64,000 bases of DNA from Thermohalobaculum sp039816045 (GCA_039816045.1 JBCBYB010000021.1:1-64000), one strand, 5' to 3'. Shown: positions 15,417 to 23,690, numbered from the stretch's first letter. The notes: a model not told the origin generated them from the sequence alone. A program made the numbers and translations.

Positions 15417-16178
15417 ATGGCGGCAGGCGAAGACGGCAGCTTCATCCACCCGATGGATCAGTTCCTGGTGAAATCGCTGTTTATCAGCGAGGGCAACACC
15501 GGGCTCTTGACCATTACGAACTCGACCCTGTGGATGGCGATCACCGTCGCGGCCGTTGCGCTGCTGACGATCACGGGGACCAAGCGCCGCGCGCTGGTTC
15601 CGACGCGCACCCAGTCGGTGGCAGAACTGCTCTATGGCTTTGTCCGACAAACCGTGCAGGACGTCGTCGGCGACGAGGGGATCAAGTACTTCCCCTACAT
15701 CTTCACGCTCTTCACCTTCATCCTGTTCTGTAACATGCTGGGCATGATCCCGGGCAGCTTCACGCCGACCAGCCATATCGCGGTCACCGGCGTAATGGCG
15801 CTGACGGTCTTCATCACCGTCACGGTGATTGCCTTCATGAAGCACGGGACGCATTTCCTGATGTTCTTCTGGCCGATGGAGGCGCCCGGCTGGCTGCGCC
15901 CCATTCTCTGCGTCATCGAGATCATCTCCTACTTCGTGCGCCCGATCAGCCATTCGGTCCGTCTTGGCGCCAACATGCTGGCCGGCCACGCGGTTCTAAA
16001 GGTGTTCGCGGGCCTCTTTGCCATGATGTTGGCTGGTGGCCTCGGCGCGCTCGCGGTGCTGCCGCTCGCCGGCATGATCGGCCTGACGGCGCTCGAGTTC
16101 CTGGTGGCCTTCATCCAGGCCTACGTGTTCATGATCCTCACCTGCGTCTATCTCAACGACGCGCTGCATATGCACTGA
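15417..16178 (+). CDS. atpB: F0 ATP synthase subunit a
   Basis: The 253-residue polytopic protein forms the proton half-channels beside the c-ring. The essential Arg lies in 'SVRLGANMLAGHAVLKVF' (about 180-197), and the C-terminal helices 'LEFLVAFIQAYVFMILTC' complete the channel. The 'FPYIFTLFTFILFCNMLGM' helix is also characteristic. Gene order atpI-atpB-atpE-atpF'-atpF is the usual Rhodobacterales F0 operon; the F1 operon is not in the window. Confidence 0.96.
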   Translation: MAAGEDGSFIHPMDQFLVKSLFISEGNTGLLTITNSTLWMAITVAAVALLTITGTKRRALVPTRTQSVAELLYGFVRQTVQDVVGDEGIKYFPYIFTLFTFILFCNMLGMIPGSFTPTSHIAVTGVMALTVFITVTVIAFMKHGTHFLMFFWPMEAPGWLRPILCVIEIISYFVRPISHSVRLGANMLAGHAVLKVFAGLFAMMLAGGLGALAVLPLAGMIGLTALEFLVAFIQAYVFMILTCVYLNDALHMH

Positions 16179-16217
16179 GGGTCCGTTCTACCCCCTTTCA
16201 TCCAGAGGAGAGACGAG

Positions 16218-16457
16218 ATGGAAGCTGAAGCTGCAGCCCTGCTGGGCAAATACATCGGTGCTGGTCTGGCCTGTCTCGCGATGGCGGGTGCCGGCATCGG
16301 TGTCGGTCACGTCGCCGGCAACTTCCTGGCGGGCGCCCTGCGCAACCCCGCCGCTGCGAAAGAGCAGACCGCAACGCTCTTCATCGGCATGGCCTTCGCC
16401 GAGGCGCTCGGCATCTTCGGCCTCGTCGTCGCGATGCTGCTGCTCTTCGCGGTCTGA
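16218..16457 (+). CDS. atpE: F0 ATP synthase subunit c
   Basis: The 79-residue hairpin protein has two helices. The first is glycine-rich ('GAGIGVGHVAGNFLAGALR') and the second holds the proton-carrying Glu in 'GMAFAEALGIFGLVVAML'. The polar loop 'RNPAAAKEQ' contacts F1. AGAGGAGAG precedes the ATG, a strong ribosome-binding site suited to the high copy number of this subunit. Confidence 0.96.
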   Translation: MEAEAAALLGKYIGAGLACLAMAGAGIGVGHVAGNFLAGALRNPAAAKEQTATLFIGMAFAEALGIFGLVVAMLLLFAV

Positions 16458-16556
16458 TCTGACCGACGCGTGCTGACGGGCAGGCTCCGGCCTGTCCCCT
16501 GAGACGACTCGCTTCGCCCCTGTCGGCGGAGCGCCACGCCATTCCCGGAGGGCGTC

Positions 16557-17087
16557 ATGGCATCTGAAGCGCACGGCGACGGCGCCGACAAAGCGTCTGG
16601 CGGGCTGCCGCAGCTCGACTTCGACACATGGCCGAGTCAGATCTTCTGGCTCATTGTCTCGTTGGTCATCCTCTACAACCTGATGACCAAGATCGCGTTG
16701 CCGCGGATCTCGAGCGTGCTCGAGGAACGGGCGGACGCCATCGCGGACGATCTCGACCGGGCAGAGGAGTTCAAGCGCAAAGCCGAAGAGGCGAGTGCTG
16801 CCTATGACCGCGCGCTGGCCGAGGCCCGCACCGAAGCGCAGGCGATCGCTGCCCAGACCCGCGCCGAGATCCAGAAGGAGATCGACGCCGAGCTGGCCAA
16901 AGCCGACGAGGAAATCGCTGCCCGCGCCGCCGAGTCAGAGCGCCGGATCAAAGAGATCCGCGACGATGCGCTGGCCAGCGTCGGCGAAGTTGCCGATGAG
17001 ACCGCAGCGGCGATCGTTGAGACGGTGCTCCCAGACGCGCTCGATGCGGAGGCCGTGAAGGCCGCCGTGCGCGCCGAGCTCGGCTGA
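16557..17087 (+). CDS. atpF': F0 ATP synthase subunit b'
   Basis: The 176-residue protein has one membrane helix (about 27-46, 'SQIFWLIVSLVILYNLMTKI') and a long charged coiled coil (about 55-165), forming one half of the peripheral stalk. Its N-terminal extension of about 20 residues before the helix distinguishes b' from b. Photosynthetic and many alphaproteobacteria carry both paralogues. CGGAGG sits upstream of the ATG. A 99-base gap separates it from atpE and may hold a processing or attenuation site. Confidence 0.93.
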   Translation: MASEAHGDGADKASGGLPQLDFDTWPSQIFWLIVSLVILYNLMTKIALPRISSVLEERADAIADDLDRAEEFKRKAEEASAAYDRALAEARTEAQAIAAQTRAEIQKEIDAELAKADEEIAARAAESERRIKEIRDDALASVGEVADETAAAIVETVLPDALDAEAVKAAVRAELG

Positions 17088-17097
17088 GGAGAGAGCC

Positions 17098-17589
17098 ATG
17101 CCCTTCTACTATGACAGCAACGTGGTCGTGCTGATCAGCTTCGTGCTGTTCTTCGCGGTGCTCTACCGCTTCGGCGTGCACACCATGATCTTCGGCGCCC
17201 TTGATGCGCGCGCTGAGCGGATCAAGAACGAGCTCGACGAGGCACGGCGTCTCCGCGAAGAGGCCCAAGCGACCTTCGCCGAGTTCGAGCGCAAGCAGAA
17301 AGAGGTCGCGGCCCAGGCCGAGGACATCGTGACCCACGCCCGCGAGGAGGCCGAGGCGGCCGCCGTGAAGGCGCGCGAGGACCTCGCCGGGTCGATCGAG
17401 CGGCGCCTGCGCGCAGCGGATGAGCAGATCGCCATGGCCGAGCAGCAGGCCGTCCGTGCGGTGAAGAACAAAGCCGTCGAGGTGGCGATTGCGGCGGCTG
17501 GCCGCGTGATCGCCGAGCGCCTCGGCGACGATAAGGCCGACGCGCTGATCGATGATTCGATCAAGACAGTGGGCGCGCGTCTCCACTGA
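17098..17589 (+). CDS. atpF: F0 ATP synthase subunit b
   Basis: The 163-residue protein has a membrane helix at the N-terminus ('SNVVVLISFVLFFAVLYRFG') and then a coiled-coil stalk rich in Glu, Ala and Arg. The C-terminal part ('AAAGRVIAERLGDDKADAL') binds the F1 delta subunit. It lies ten bases after b' and ends the operon. Its 3' end overlaps by about 29 bases the decayed convergent reading frame that stops at 17561. Confidence 0.94.
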   Translation: MPFYYDSNVVVLISFVLFFAVLYRFGVHTMIFGALDARAERIKNELDEARRLREEAQATFAEFERKQKEVAAQAEDIVTHAREEAEAAAVKAREDLAGSIERRLRAADEQIAMAEQQAVRAVKNKAVEVAIAAAGRVIAERLGDDKADALIDDSIKTVGARLH

Positions 17590-18140
17590 CGACCTGCTCT
17601 AGCCGGAGCGCCAGGACCCGGCGCTTCGGATGGTGAGGCGTGAACGCCACCTCCGAGACCGTCAGCGCGACCGCGCCCTGGGGCAGGGTCAGGCCCATAC
17701 AGCCGAACTCGCACCCGTGCAGCGCGCTATCTCGCCATCCTAAAAACATAACCCAAGCAGCATCCCGGTTGCAGAACAAGTGCCGCTCATGGGGAGGCGA
17801 CACGTCTGCGAAGACTGGCAGTCGTCCGGTCCACATCCTCATAGTCGTGGTTGGCTGTGCAGAAACAGCCTCTGCGGTGAACGCCGGAACAAGCTGGCTT
17901 GGAAACCTGAGATCTGGATCACCGGGGTATGGGGAGTGCCGTGCAGACGCACCGGCTCCACGGCAACCCCGGGTGCCTCGATGAAATGGCCCTAGTCGCT
18001 GTCTTCGTCCGTGCGCATGCGTGGCCCTGGCAGAAGACGCTTCTGCCGGGTGCCGCCCCATCCGGACGCGAGGCGCTTTGGAAGGCAGACCCAGTCGCCG
18101 CACTCCCCCACAAGGCGGGTCACACGGCGAAACCTTGAGC
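17561..18140 (-). pseudogene. Decayed tandem copy of the downstream unknown gene
   Basis: The minus strand reads 'RRVTRLVGECGDWVCLPKRL', then 'RTDEDSD', a TAG stop (17992-17994), and 'GHFIEAPG'. After a frameshift near 17870 comes 'HERHLFCNRDAAWVMFLGW' and 'GAVALTVSEVAFTPHHPKRR'. Each piece aligns with the intact neighbour at 18154-18741: a Tyr codon has become TAG, and the middle is shifted. The pair is therefore a tandem duplication in which the downstream copy died. The intact C-terminal frame still ends cleanly at 17561. Confidence 0.75.
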
Positions 18141-18153
18141 TCCGGCCCATGGC

Positions 18154-18741
18154 TCAGGCTGTCTCGAACCGGAGCGCTAAGATGTGGCGCTTGGGGTCTT
18201 CCGGCTCAAACGCCACCTCCGAGACCGTGAGCGCCACCGGCCCTATGGGCAGGCTCAGCCCGATGTAATCGCCGCGTCCCCAGGAGAAGCGCCCGTCGAA
18301 TATCACCCAGACCCGGTCTCGATTGGCAAACACATGCCGCTCCCGGGGCGCCTCGGGCTCGCCACAGGTGGGCAACCGCGCCACTGACGTCCGGACCTCG
18401 TCACTCATGTAGTCAGGGTCTTCGATCCAATGACTGTAGAGGAGCCGCGGGCTGCGGCGAAACAGCGTCGGCTCGTGGCCGTTCAGCTGGATGACGGTAT
18501 CGGGCCCGGCGGTATGAAGCCGAACCATCGGGATCTCCGTGACCAACGTCTCCGGCGGTTCGATGAAATGGCCGTAGTCGCTGTTCTCATCGTCTCGCGG
18601 ACAGGGCCCTGTTAGAACGCTCTTCGTCGACCACGCGCCCCATCTCTGAGCGAGCCTTTTCGGCAGGCAGACGAGATCCCCGGTGTCGCCCTCGATACGC
18701 GTCACGCGACGGAGCTTCGAGGCGGGGAGCCCGCGGCTCAC
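18154..18741 (-). CDS. Unknown protein with a decayed tandem paralogue
   Basis: The 195-residue soluble protein has no family I recognise. Notable parts are 'RVTRIEGDTGDLVCLPKRLA', 'HVFANRDRVWVIFDGRFSWG' and a C-terminal 'VALTVSEVAFEPEDPKRHI'. The start GTG 18741 overlaps the stop of the GFA gene as GTGA, so translation is probably coupled. It ends the long ribosomal/tRNA-modification transcript. The adjoining pseudogene shows which segments were shared before decay and gives a small alignment for judging constraint. Confidence 0.7.
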   Translation of the reverse strand: MSRGLPASKLRRVTRIEGDTGDLVCLPKRLAQRWGAWSTKSVLTGPCPRDDENSDYGHFIEPPETLVTEIPMVRLHTAGPDTVIQLNGHEPTLFRRSPRLLYSHWIEDPDYMSDEVRTSVARLPTCGEPEAPRERHVFANRDRVWVIFDGRFSWGRGDYIGLSLPIGPVALTVSEVAFEPEDPKRHILALRFETA

Positions 18742-19139
18742 TGGCGGTCGAGTTTTTTGGTGTCGCGGGCGGTGAGGGCCCAAGGCTGGGCCGAGCTCAC
18801 CCAAACCTCGGTGCGCGGGGGCAGGTCGCCGCGCTGGTTCGCCGTCCCAACCCGCAGACGGACGATCTCGGGTTTGTGCGGCGCCGTCGAGTAGATCGGC
18901 GAAGCACAGTGGGCACAGAAGTGCTGGTGGCTCTCGGTCCCGGCGGCCGAGCGCTTCACATAGGCCCGGGTCTCGCCCCGGATCAGCCGGAAATCGGACA
19001 CCGCGACCGAGGCCGCCCAACGGCCGGCCCCGCCAGAGATCGACTGGCAGTCTTCGCAGTGGCAGAGGTAGACCTGCTCGGGATCCACCTCCGCCTCATA
19101 GGCGATGCGGCCGCAATGGCACTGCCCGTCGACGCGCAT
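18738..19139 (-). CDS. GFA/CENP-V-family zinc protein
   Basis: The 133-residue protein carries the zinc-binding cysteines of the GFA (glutathione-dependent formaldehyde-activating) fold: 'GQCHCGRIAYEAEVD', 'YLCHCEDCQSISGGAGRWA' and 'HFCAHCASPIYSTAP'. Most members have no proven enzymatic function; glutathione/formaldehyde adduct chemistry is known for only a few. It lies six bases after rplS and overlaps the next gene, so it rides on the ribosomal transcript. Confidence 0.87.
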   Translation of the reverse strand: MRVDGQCHCGRIAYEAEVDPEQVYLCHCEDCQSISGGAGRWAASVAVSDFRLIRGETRAYVKRSAAGTESHQHFCAHCASPIYSTAPHKPEIVRLRVGTANQRGDLPPRTEVWVSSAQPWALTARDTKKLDRQ

Positions 19140-19145
19140 GGGCGC

Positions 19146-19547
19146 TTATTCGGCCGCCGCGCCCTCGCCGCCCTTGGGCTTGAGCTCGCGGTAGTTGGTC
19201 TTCTCGGCGATACGAGCCGATTTGCCCCGGCGCGAGCGGAGGTAGTAGAGCTTGGCCCGGCGCACCTGGCCGCGGCGCACCACCGTGATCGCATCGATCT
19301 GGGGCGAGTGCAGCGGGAAGACACGCTCCACGCCCTCGCCGAAGCTGATCTTGCGCACGGTGAAGGAAGCCGCGAGCGTCGAGCCACCGCGGCGGCTGAT
19401 GCACACACCTTCGAAGTTCTGCACACGGGTGCGGCTGCCCTCGGTCACCTTCACGCCGACGCGGATGGTGTCGCCTGGGGCAAAGTCGGGGATCGCCTTG
19501 CCGAGCGCTTGGATGTGCTCGGCCTCGAGCTGCTGGATCAGATCCAT
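19146..19547 (-). CDS. rplS: Large ribosomal subunit protein bL19
   Basis: The 133-residue protein is bL19, which contacts both subunits at bridge B8. Diagnostic segments are 'FAPGDTIRVGVKVTEGSRTR', 'VQNFEGVCISRRGG', and 'RRAKLYYLRSRRGKSARI' near the C-terminus. A short Gly/Glu/Ala tail extends beyond the usual end. It follows trmD by three bases, as in the rpsP-rimM-trmD-rplS operon of many bacteria. Confidence 0.96.
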   Translation of the reverse strand: MDLIQQLEAEHIQALGKAIPDFAPGDTIRVGVKVTEGSRTRVQNFEGVCISRRGGSTLAASFTVRKISFGEGVERVFPLHSPQIDAITVVRRGQVRRAKLYYLRSRRGKSARIAEKTNYRELKPKGGEGAAAE

Positions 19548-19550
19548 CGG

Positions 19551-20426
19551 TCAGTCCTCATCATGCCCGCCGTTTTCGGCGGAGGTTTTGGTGCCCGAGA
19601 GCTCTCGGTCTCCCTCGGTGCCGTCTCGCTCAGCGAGATGGGCCCGCCAGAGGTCGGGGCGCCTTGCTTGTGTCAGCCTTTCAGCCTCGGAGAGCCGCCA
19701 TTCGGCGATCCGCCCGTGGTGCCCGGAAAGGAGAATCTCCGGGATCGGGCGCCTCTCCCAAACCTGGGGCCGCGTATACTGCGGATGCTCCAGGAGCCCC
19801 CGCGAGAAACTTTCCTCTTCCGTGCTCTCGGCGTTGCCGAGGACCCCCTCGCGGAGTCTCAGCACCGCATCGAGCACGGTCATCGCGGCGATCTCCCCTC
19901 CGGTGAGGACGAAATCGCCGATCGAGAGTTCCTCAACCCCGCGCGCATCCAGCACGCGCTGGTCGATCCCCTCGAAGCGGCCGCACAAAAGGACGACCCC
20001 CGGTGCCACCGCCAGCTCCCGCGCACACGCCTGATCGAAGGGGCGCCCGCGCGGAGACAAACAAAAAACCGGCCGCCCAGCCACCCGTCCCGGGCCGGAG
20101 CGCACCGCGAAGTCCAAGGCTGCGGCAACGACATCGGCCCGCATCACCATGCCCGGCCCGCCCCCCGCAGGGGTGTCGTCGACGCTGCGGTGCTTATCGC
20201 GTGCAAATTGGCGAATGTCTAGGGTCTCGAGCGTCCAAAGCCCCTGGTCGAGCGCCTTTCCCGTGAGCGAGCCACCCAGCGGGCCGGGGAACAGGCCGGG
20301 GAACAGGGTCAGCACCGTCGCAGCATAGGCACCGGGACGGCGGCGGTCCTCCATCAGCGGCCGCGGCTGCGCACTCACCACCGGCTGGCGGAGCCCATGG
20401 GAGCGCGGTTTCGGCGGACCGCTCAT
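19551..20426 (-). CDS. trmD: tRNA (guanine37-N1)-methyltransferase
   Basis: TrmD methylates G37 next to the anticodon and prevents +1 frameshifting. The trefoil-knot SPOUT fold is marked by 'GGGPGMVMRADVVAAAL', 'LLCGRFEGIDQRVL' and 'LSIGDFVLTGGEIAAMTVLD', which form the SAM pocket. At 291 residues it is longer than the usual 230-250, because of an N-terminal extension of about 30 residues before 'AATVLTLFPGLFPGPLG' and a charged C-terminal tail. An internal start is possible. It overlaps the upstream small gene by four bases. Confidence 0.95.
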   Translation of the reverse strand: MSGPPKPRSHGLRQPVVSAQPRPLMEDRRRPGAYAATVLTLFPGLFPGPLGGSLTGKALDQGLWTLETLDIRQFARDKHRSVDDTPAGGGPGMVMRADVVAAALDFAVRSGPGRVAGRPVFCLSPRGRPFDQACARELAVAPGVVLLCGRFEGIDQRVLDARGVEELSIGDFVLTGGEIAAMTVLDAVLRLREGVLGNAESTEEESFSRGLLEHPQYTRPQVWERRPIPEILLSGHHGRIAEWRLSEAERLTQARRPDLWRAHLAERDGTEGDRELSGTKTSAENGGHDED

Positions 20427-20722
20427 CGCGCAACCCGGTCGAGCAAGGCTGGGACGATCTGTGCCAGACGCGCGCGCTCGTGGTCGTTGTCGAGGTTCAT
20501 CCTGGCCAAGACATCGCGGAGCTGCGCCTCGATGTGCTCTGCTGGCAAGCCGTTCAAAATCATGCGGGCCAGGCCGGGCGCATAGCTGTCGTACTCACAA
20601 TAGCATTGGGGCACATGGCCGACGCCGATCGGATCCCACTCGGTCCGCAGGAACATCCGCACGGCGCCAAGCGCGCGCTCGTATCGGTCAGGATACTCCT
20701 GGACGGGAAAGCTAAAGGTCAT
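20423..20722 (-). CDS. Small unknown protein between rimM and trmD
   Basis: The 99-residue soluble protein ('PQCYCEYDSYAPGLARMILN', then charged helices) has no recognised domain. It starts at ATG 20722, overlapping the rimM stop by four bases, and ends overlapping the trmD start by four bases. It is thus firmly embedded in the operon. Placement between two tRNA/ribosome maturation genes is suggestive, but the sequence gives no function. Confidence 0.72.
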   Translation of the reverse strand: MTFSFPVQEYPDRYERALGAVRMFLRTEWDPIGVGHVPQCYCEYDSYAPGLARMILNGLPAEHIEAQLRDVLARMNLDNDHERARLAQIVPALLDRVAR

Positions 20723-21228
20723 CCTTCGGCCTCCTCATCAAAACCGGGCGGATCGGCGACGACGCGGCCTGAGGCTATGTCCACCGTCGGCACAGCGGCA
20801 CGGGTGAACGGAAGGAGCAGGCTCTCTTGCCCGGGGGCCGCGATCTCCAGCACATCGCCCGCGCCGTGCTCGTGGATCGCCTTGATCCGGCCGAGCAGGG
20901 CCCCCCCAGTGTCGACCACCTCGAGCCCAATGAGGTCGGCGTGGTAATACTCCTCCTCCCCGGCATCGGGGAGACGGTCTCGGGAGACGAAGAGCTGTGT
21001 GCCCCGGAGCGCATCGGCCTCTTCGCGGGTGGCCACACCGGAGAGGCGGGCCGCAAAGCTCCCCTTTAGGGACCGGGTGATCCGAAGCTGGAAGAGGCGC
21101 CCGTCCGGCCCCTCGACAGGGCTGTACCGGGCGATCGCCTCGGGTTCGGCGCAAAAGCTCTTTAGCCGCACCTCGCCGCGCACTCCGAACGCCCCCGCAA
21201 TCGCCCCAACGCAGACCTTCTCCCGCAT
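20719..21228 (-). CDS. rimM: Ribosome maturation factor RimM
   Basis: The 169-residue protein assists 30S head maturation and binds uS19. The N-terminal barrel starts 'VCVGAIAGAFGVRGEVRLKS'. The C-terminal PRC barrel contains 'EEEYYHADLIGLEVVDTGG' and 'GAGDVLEIAAPGQESLLLPF'. It lies four bases downstream of bluB and is coupled to the small gene that follows. Confidence 0.95.
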   Translation of the reverse strand: MREKVCVGAIAGAFGVRGEVRLKSFCAEPEAIARYSPVEGPDGRLFQLRITRSLKGSFAARLSGVATREEADALRGTQLFVSRDRLPDAGEEEYYHADLIGLEVVDTGGALLGRIKAIHEHGAGDVLEIAAPGQESLLLPFTRAAVPTVDIASGRVVADPPGFDEEAEG

Positions 21229-21231
21229 CGC

Positions 21232-21861
21232 TCAGCGCTCCAGGATCCCGAGGGTCGAGGTGCGGCTCTCCCACCCGGCCAGCTCGAGCTCGGGGGTCTC
21301 CGAGGCCTCCTCGGGCCAGCCGAGGCAGAGATAGGCGACCAGCACCCAGTCCTCGGGCACCTCCAGTGCGGCCGCAAGCGCCGCCGGATCGAGGATCGAG
21401 ACCCAGCCGACCCCCAGCCCCTCGGCCCGGGCCGCAAGCCACAGGTTCTGGATGGCAGCCACCACGGAATAGCGCCGCATCTCCGGCATGGTGCCTGCAC
21501 CGAGGCCCGCACCCTTCGCCGCCGCCTCGTCGCAGAAGACGGCGAGTTGCACCGGCGCCTCCCGCATCCCCGACAGCTTGAGCCCAGCATAGAGCGCCGC
21601 GCGCTCCCCCTCATAGCCGGCGAGCGCCCGCGCGTTCTCCCGCTCGAAATTGGCGAGGGCCGCGGCCCGGGGTCCGTCGGACATGAGACGCACGATCCGC
21701 CAGGGTTCGCTCAGCCCCACCGAGGGCGCCGCCCGCATCGCCTCCAGACAGCGCGCAAGGACAGGCTCCGGGACCGCGTCGGGCCGGAACCGCCGCACAT
21801 CGCGCCGCCACCGCATCAGGGTGGCGAGCTCGTCGCGGAAGCGTTCGGGAAAGGCATCCAT
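21232..21861 (-). CDS. bluB: 5,6-dimethylbenzimidazole synthase
   Basis: BluB cleaves reduced FMN with oxygen to give dimethylbenzimidazole, the lower ligand of vitamin B12. The 209-residue protein has the flavin-reductase-like fold: 'RRDVRRFRPDAVPEPVL' (about 18-34), 'AAPSVGLSEPWRIVRL' with the conserved Ser-containing loop, and 'ARAEGLGVGWVSILDP'. Finding bluB inside a ribosomal-protein operon is unusual. A PduO-type cobalamin adenosyltransferase at 41610 is the other B12 gene in the window. Confidence 0.9.
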   Translation of the reverse strand: MDAFPERFRDELATLMRWRRDVRRFRPDAVPEPVLARCLEAMRAAPSVGLSEPWRIVRLMSDGPRAAALANFERENARALAGYEGERAALYAGLKLSGMREAPVQLAVFCDEAAAKGAGLGAGTMPEMRRYSVVAAIQNLWLAARAEGLGVGWVSILDPAALAAALEVPEDWVLVAYLCLGWPEEASETPELELAGWESRTSTLGILER

Positions 21862-21882
21862 CCGAGCCTCCCAGCGCGGGTG

Positions 21883-22281
21883 TTATTCGGCGGGAGCATC
21901 CTCGGCCGGCGCTGCCGCGGCCTCGGCGGCGGCTTCTTCAGCGGCCTTGGCCTTCTCCTCGCGCTCCTTTGCCCGCTCGGCCATCTTCTTGCCGGGCTTG
22001 GCCTTCTCGGGGTTCTTGCGCTCGGTCTTCGGCATCACACCGGCAGCTTCGAGCATGCGCTGGATGCGGTCGGTCGGCTTCGCGCCCTGGCCGAGCCAGT
22101 GCTGGATGCGCTCCATATCCATCTTCACGCGCTCCTCGCTGTCCTTCGGCAGGAGCGGGTTGTAGGTGCCGAGCCGCTCGATATAGCGGCCGTCGCGGGG
22201 CATCCGGCTGTCGGCAGCGACGATGCGGTAGAACGGGCGCTTTTTGGAGCCTCCACGCGAGAGGCGGATCTTGATAGCCAT
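21883..22281 (-). CDS. rpsP: Small ribosomal subunit protein bS16
   Basis: The first 80 residues are a standard bS16 ('MAIKIRLSRGGSKKRPFYRI', 'IERLGTYNPLLP', 'WLGQGAKPTDRIQRMLEAAG'). A 45-residue C-terminal extension rich in Ala, Glu and Lys follows, as in many alphaproteobacteria. It has the expected AAGAGGA leader. Ordinary E. coli-like bS16 ends at about 82 residues. Confidence 0.96.
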   Translation of the reverse strand: MAIKIRLSRGGSKKRPFYRIVAADSRMPRDGRYIERLGTYNPLLPKDSEERVKMDMERIQHWLGQGAKPTDRIQRMLEAAGVMPKTERKNPEKAKPGKKMAERAKEREEKAKAAEEAAAEAAAAPAEDAPAE

Positions 22282-22333
22282 GTTGGTCCTCTTTCTTGGT
22301 CTTCTCTGATGTTGGTCGTGGCGGAGGCGGCGC

Positions 22334-22642
22334 TCAGGCTCCGTCCTCCGATTGGATTTGACGGTGGTGGCGGATCACCTCGTCGATGACGAAGCGCATG
22401 AACTTTTTGGCAAAGGCCGGGTCGAGCCCGCTGTCGGCCGAGAGCTGCTCCAGCCGCTCGATCTGGCGCGCCTCGCGGGCGGGGTCGGCAGGCGGCAGCG
22501 CATGCTCGGCCTTCAGCCGCCCGACTGCTTGCGTACAGCGGAACCGCTCTGCCAGCGTGTGCACCAGGATGGCATCGAGGTTGTCGATGGAATGGCGGAG
22601 CTCCGCCAGCACCGCCTCGGCGCGGGTCGCATCGTCGCTCAT
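22334..22642 (-). CDS. Cytosolic chorismate mutase (AroQ-alpha)
   Basis: The 102-residue all-helical protein turns chorismate into prephenate for Phe and Tyr. Active-site residues are visible as the first Arg in 'LAELRHSIDNLDAILVHTLA', the Lys in 'AVGRLKAEHALPPADPAR', and the C-terminal helix 'FMRFVIDEVIRHHRQIQ'. It has no signal peptide, unlike the periplasmic mutase at 8158. It starts within the stop of the last GNAT gene (ATGA) and precedes rpsP by 52 bases. Confidence 0.88.
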   Translation of the reverse strand: MSDDATRAEAVLAELRHSIDNLDAILVHTLAERFRCTQAVGRLKAEHALPPADPAREARQIERLEQLSADSGLDPAFAKKFMRFVIDEVIRHHRQIQSEDGA

Positions 22643-23166
22643 GCTGCCCCCTTCAGGTAGTCCGCCTGGCTGATGTGGCGGTAGATGATTGTCTCGTCGT
22701 CTGCGTCCGGGGCGTCCTCGTCAGGGGTGGCACCCAGCCGCGCCGCCAGCCGGATCGACCGGGCATTCTCCCGATTGATGTTGCTGGTGAGCGAGGCGAT
22801 CTCGGTGTTGCGATAGACCCAGTCGCGGGCGGCAAGTGCGGCTTCGTGGGCGTAGCCCTTGCCCTCCGCCTCGGCGAGCAGCGTCCAGCCGAGATCGGGC
22901 TCGATCACCCAATTCGGGTGGAAAACGCCGGCTATGCCGAGGAAAGAGCCGCTCACCCGCTCCTCGAGCGCCCAGCAGCCATAGCCGCGGACCAGCCAGC
23001 AGGCAAAGCTCGAGGTATAATCCTCATAGGCTCCGTTCGGGTTCCGCGGACCACCCTCGTAGACGGACCGGTCAGTCGCCCAATAGGCGATGACCGCCGG
23101 CATATCCGCGATGTCCGGGCCGCGGAGGCGCAGCCGCTCCGTCTCGAGCAAGGGCACGAGCCTCAT
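22639..23166 (-). CDS. GNAT acetyltransferase, array member 6
   Basis: The 175-residue RimJ/RimL-like acetyltransferase begins 'LVPLLETERLRLRGPDIADM'. It carries 'DRSVYEGGP', the 'LGWTLLAEAEGKGYAHEAAL' acetyl-CoA loop (about 93-112), and 'ENARSIRLAARLGATP', a motif common to ribosomal-protein N-acetyltransferases. It is last in transcription order among six paralogues and overlaps both neighbours by four bases. The acceptor may be a protein N-terminus, but this is inference. Confidence 0.87.
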   Translation of the reverse strand: MRLVPLLETERLRLRGPDIADMPAVIAYWATDRSVYEGGPRNPNGAYEDYTSSFACWLVRGYGCWALEERVSGSFLGIAGVFHPNWVIEPDLGWTLLAEAEGKGYAHEAALAARDWVYRNTEIASLTSNINRENARSIRLAARLGATPDEDAPDADDETIIYRHISQADYLKGAA

Positions 23167-23690
23167 GCGGACCTCCTCTCGGTGGCGTCCGGGTGCGGCA
23201 GCGCATAAACATCGCGCGTGGCGCCATCGGGGAAGGTGTCGCGGGCGATCACCCAGCCGCCGAGGCGCTTGGCGAGTGCATGGGCCGCTGCGTTCTCGTC
23301 GCGCATATGGGTCTCAACCGGGTCGAAACCGTGGGCATAGCCCCAGGCGATGGCGGCCCGTGAGGCCTCGGTGGCATAGCCTTGGCCGCGGGCGTCTTCG
23401 ATCAGCCACCAGGTGAGCTCGTGCCGCGGCCAGCCTGTGGGCTGCACGATGCCGCATCCGCCCACCGCAAGGCCGGTCGCGCGCTCCACCACCATCCACT
23501 TCCCGTGCCCGCGCAGGTGCCAGTGGCCGAGATCGGCGGCCAATCGCTGGAACGCCTGATCCTCGCGCAAGGGCCCGCCATAGAACGCGCTCGGCCCGTC
23601 GGCACGGGCGAGGAAGCCGGCATAGACCGCCTGGTCCGCCATCTCGGGCGCGCGCAGCGTGAGGCGTTCGGTCTCCAGCACCGGGATCAT
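23163..23690 (-). CDS. GNAT acetyltransferase, array member 5
   Basis: The 175-residue paralogue opens 'MIPVLETERLTLRAPEMADQ'. The acetyl-CoA loop is in 'EDARGQGYATEASRAAIAWG' (about 96-115), with 'RDENAAAHALAKRLGGW' after it. It retains the array-specific 'FYGGP' at about 37-41. Start and stop overlap the adjacent paralogues by ATGA. Compared with the others the C-terminal tail differs most, which may reflect a different target. Confidence 0.87.
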   Translation of the reverse strand: MIPVLETERLTLRAPEMADQAVYAGFLARADGPSAFYGGPLREDQAFQRLAADLGHWHLRGHGKWMVVERATGLAVGGCGIVQPTGWPRHELTWWLIEDARGQGYATEASRAAIAWGYAHGFDPVETHMRDENAAAHALAKRLGGWVIARDTFPDGATRDVYALPHPDATERRSA

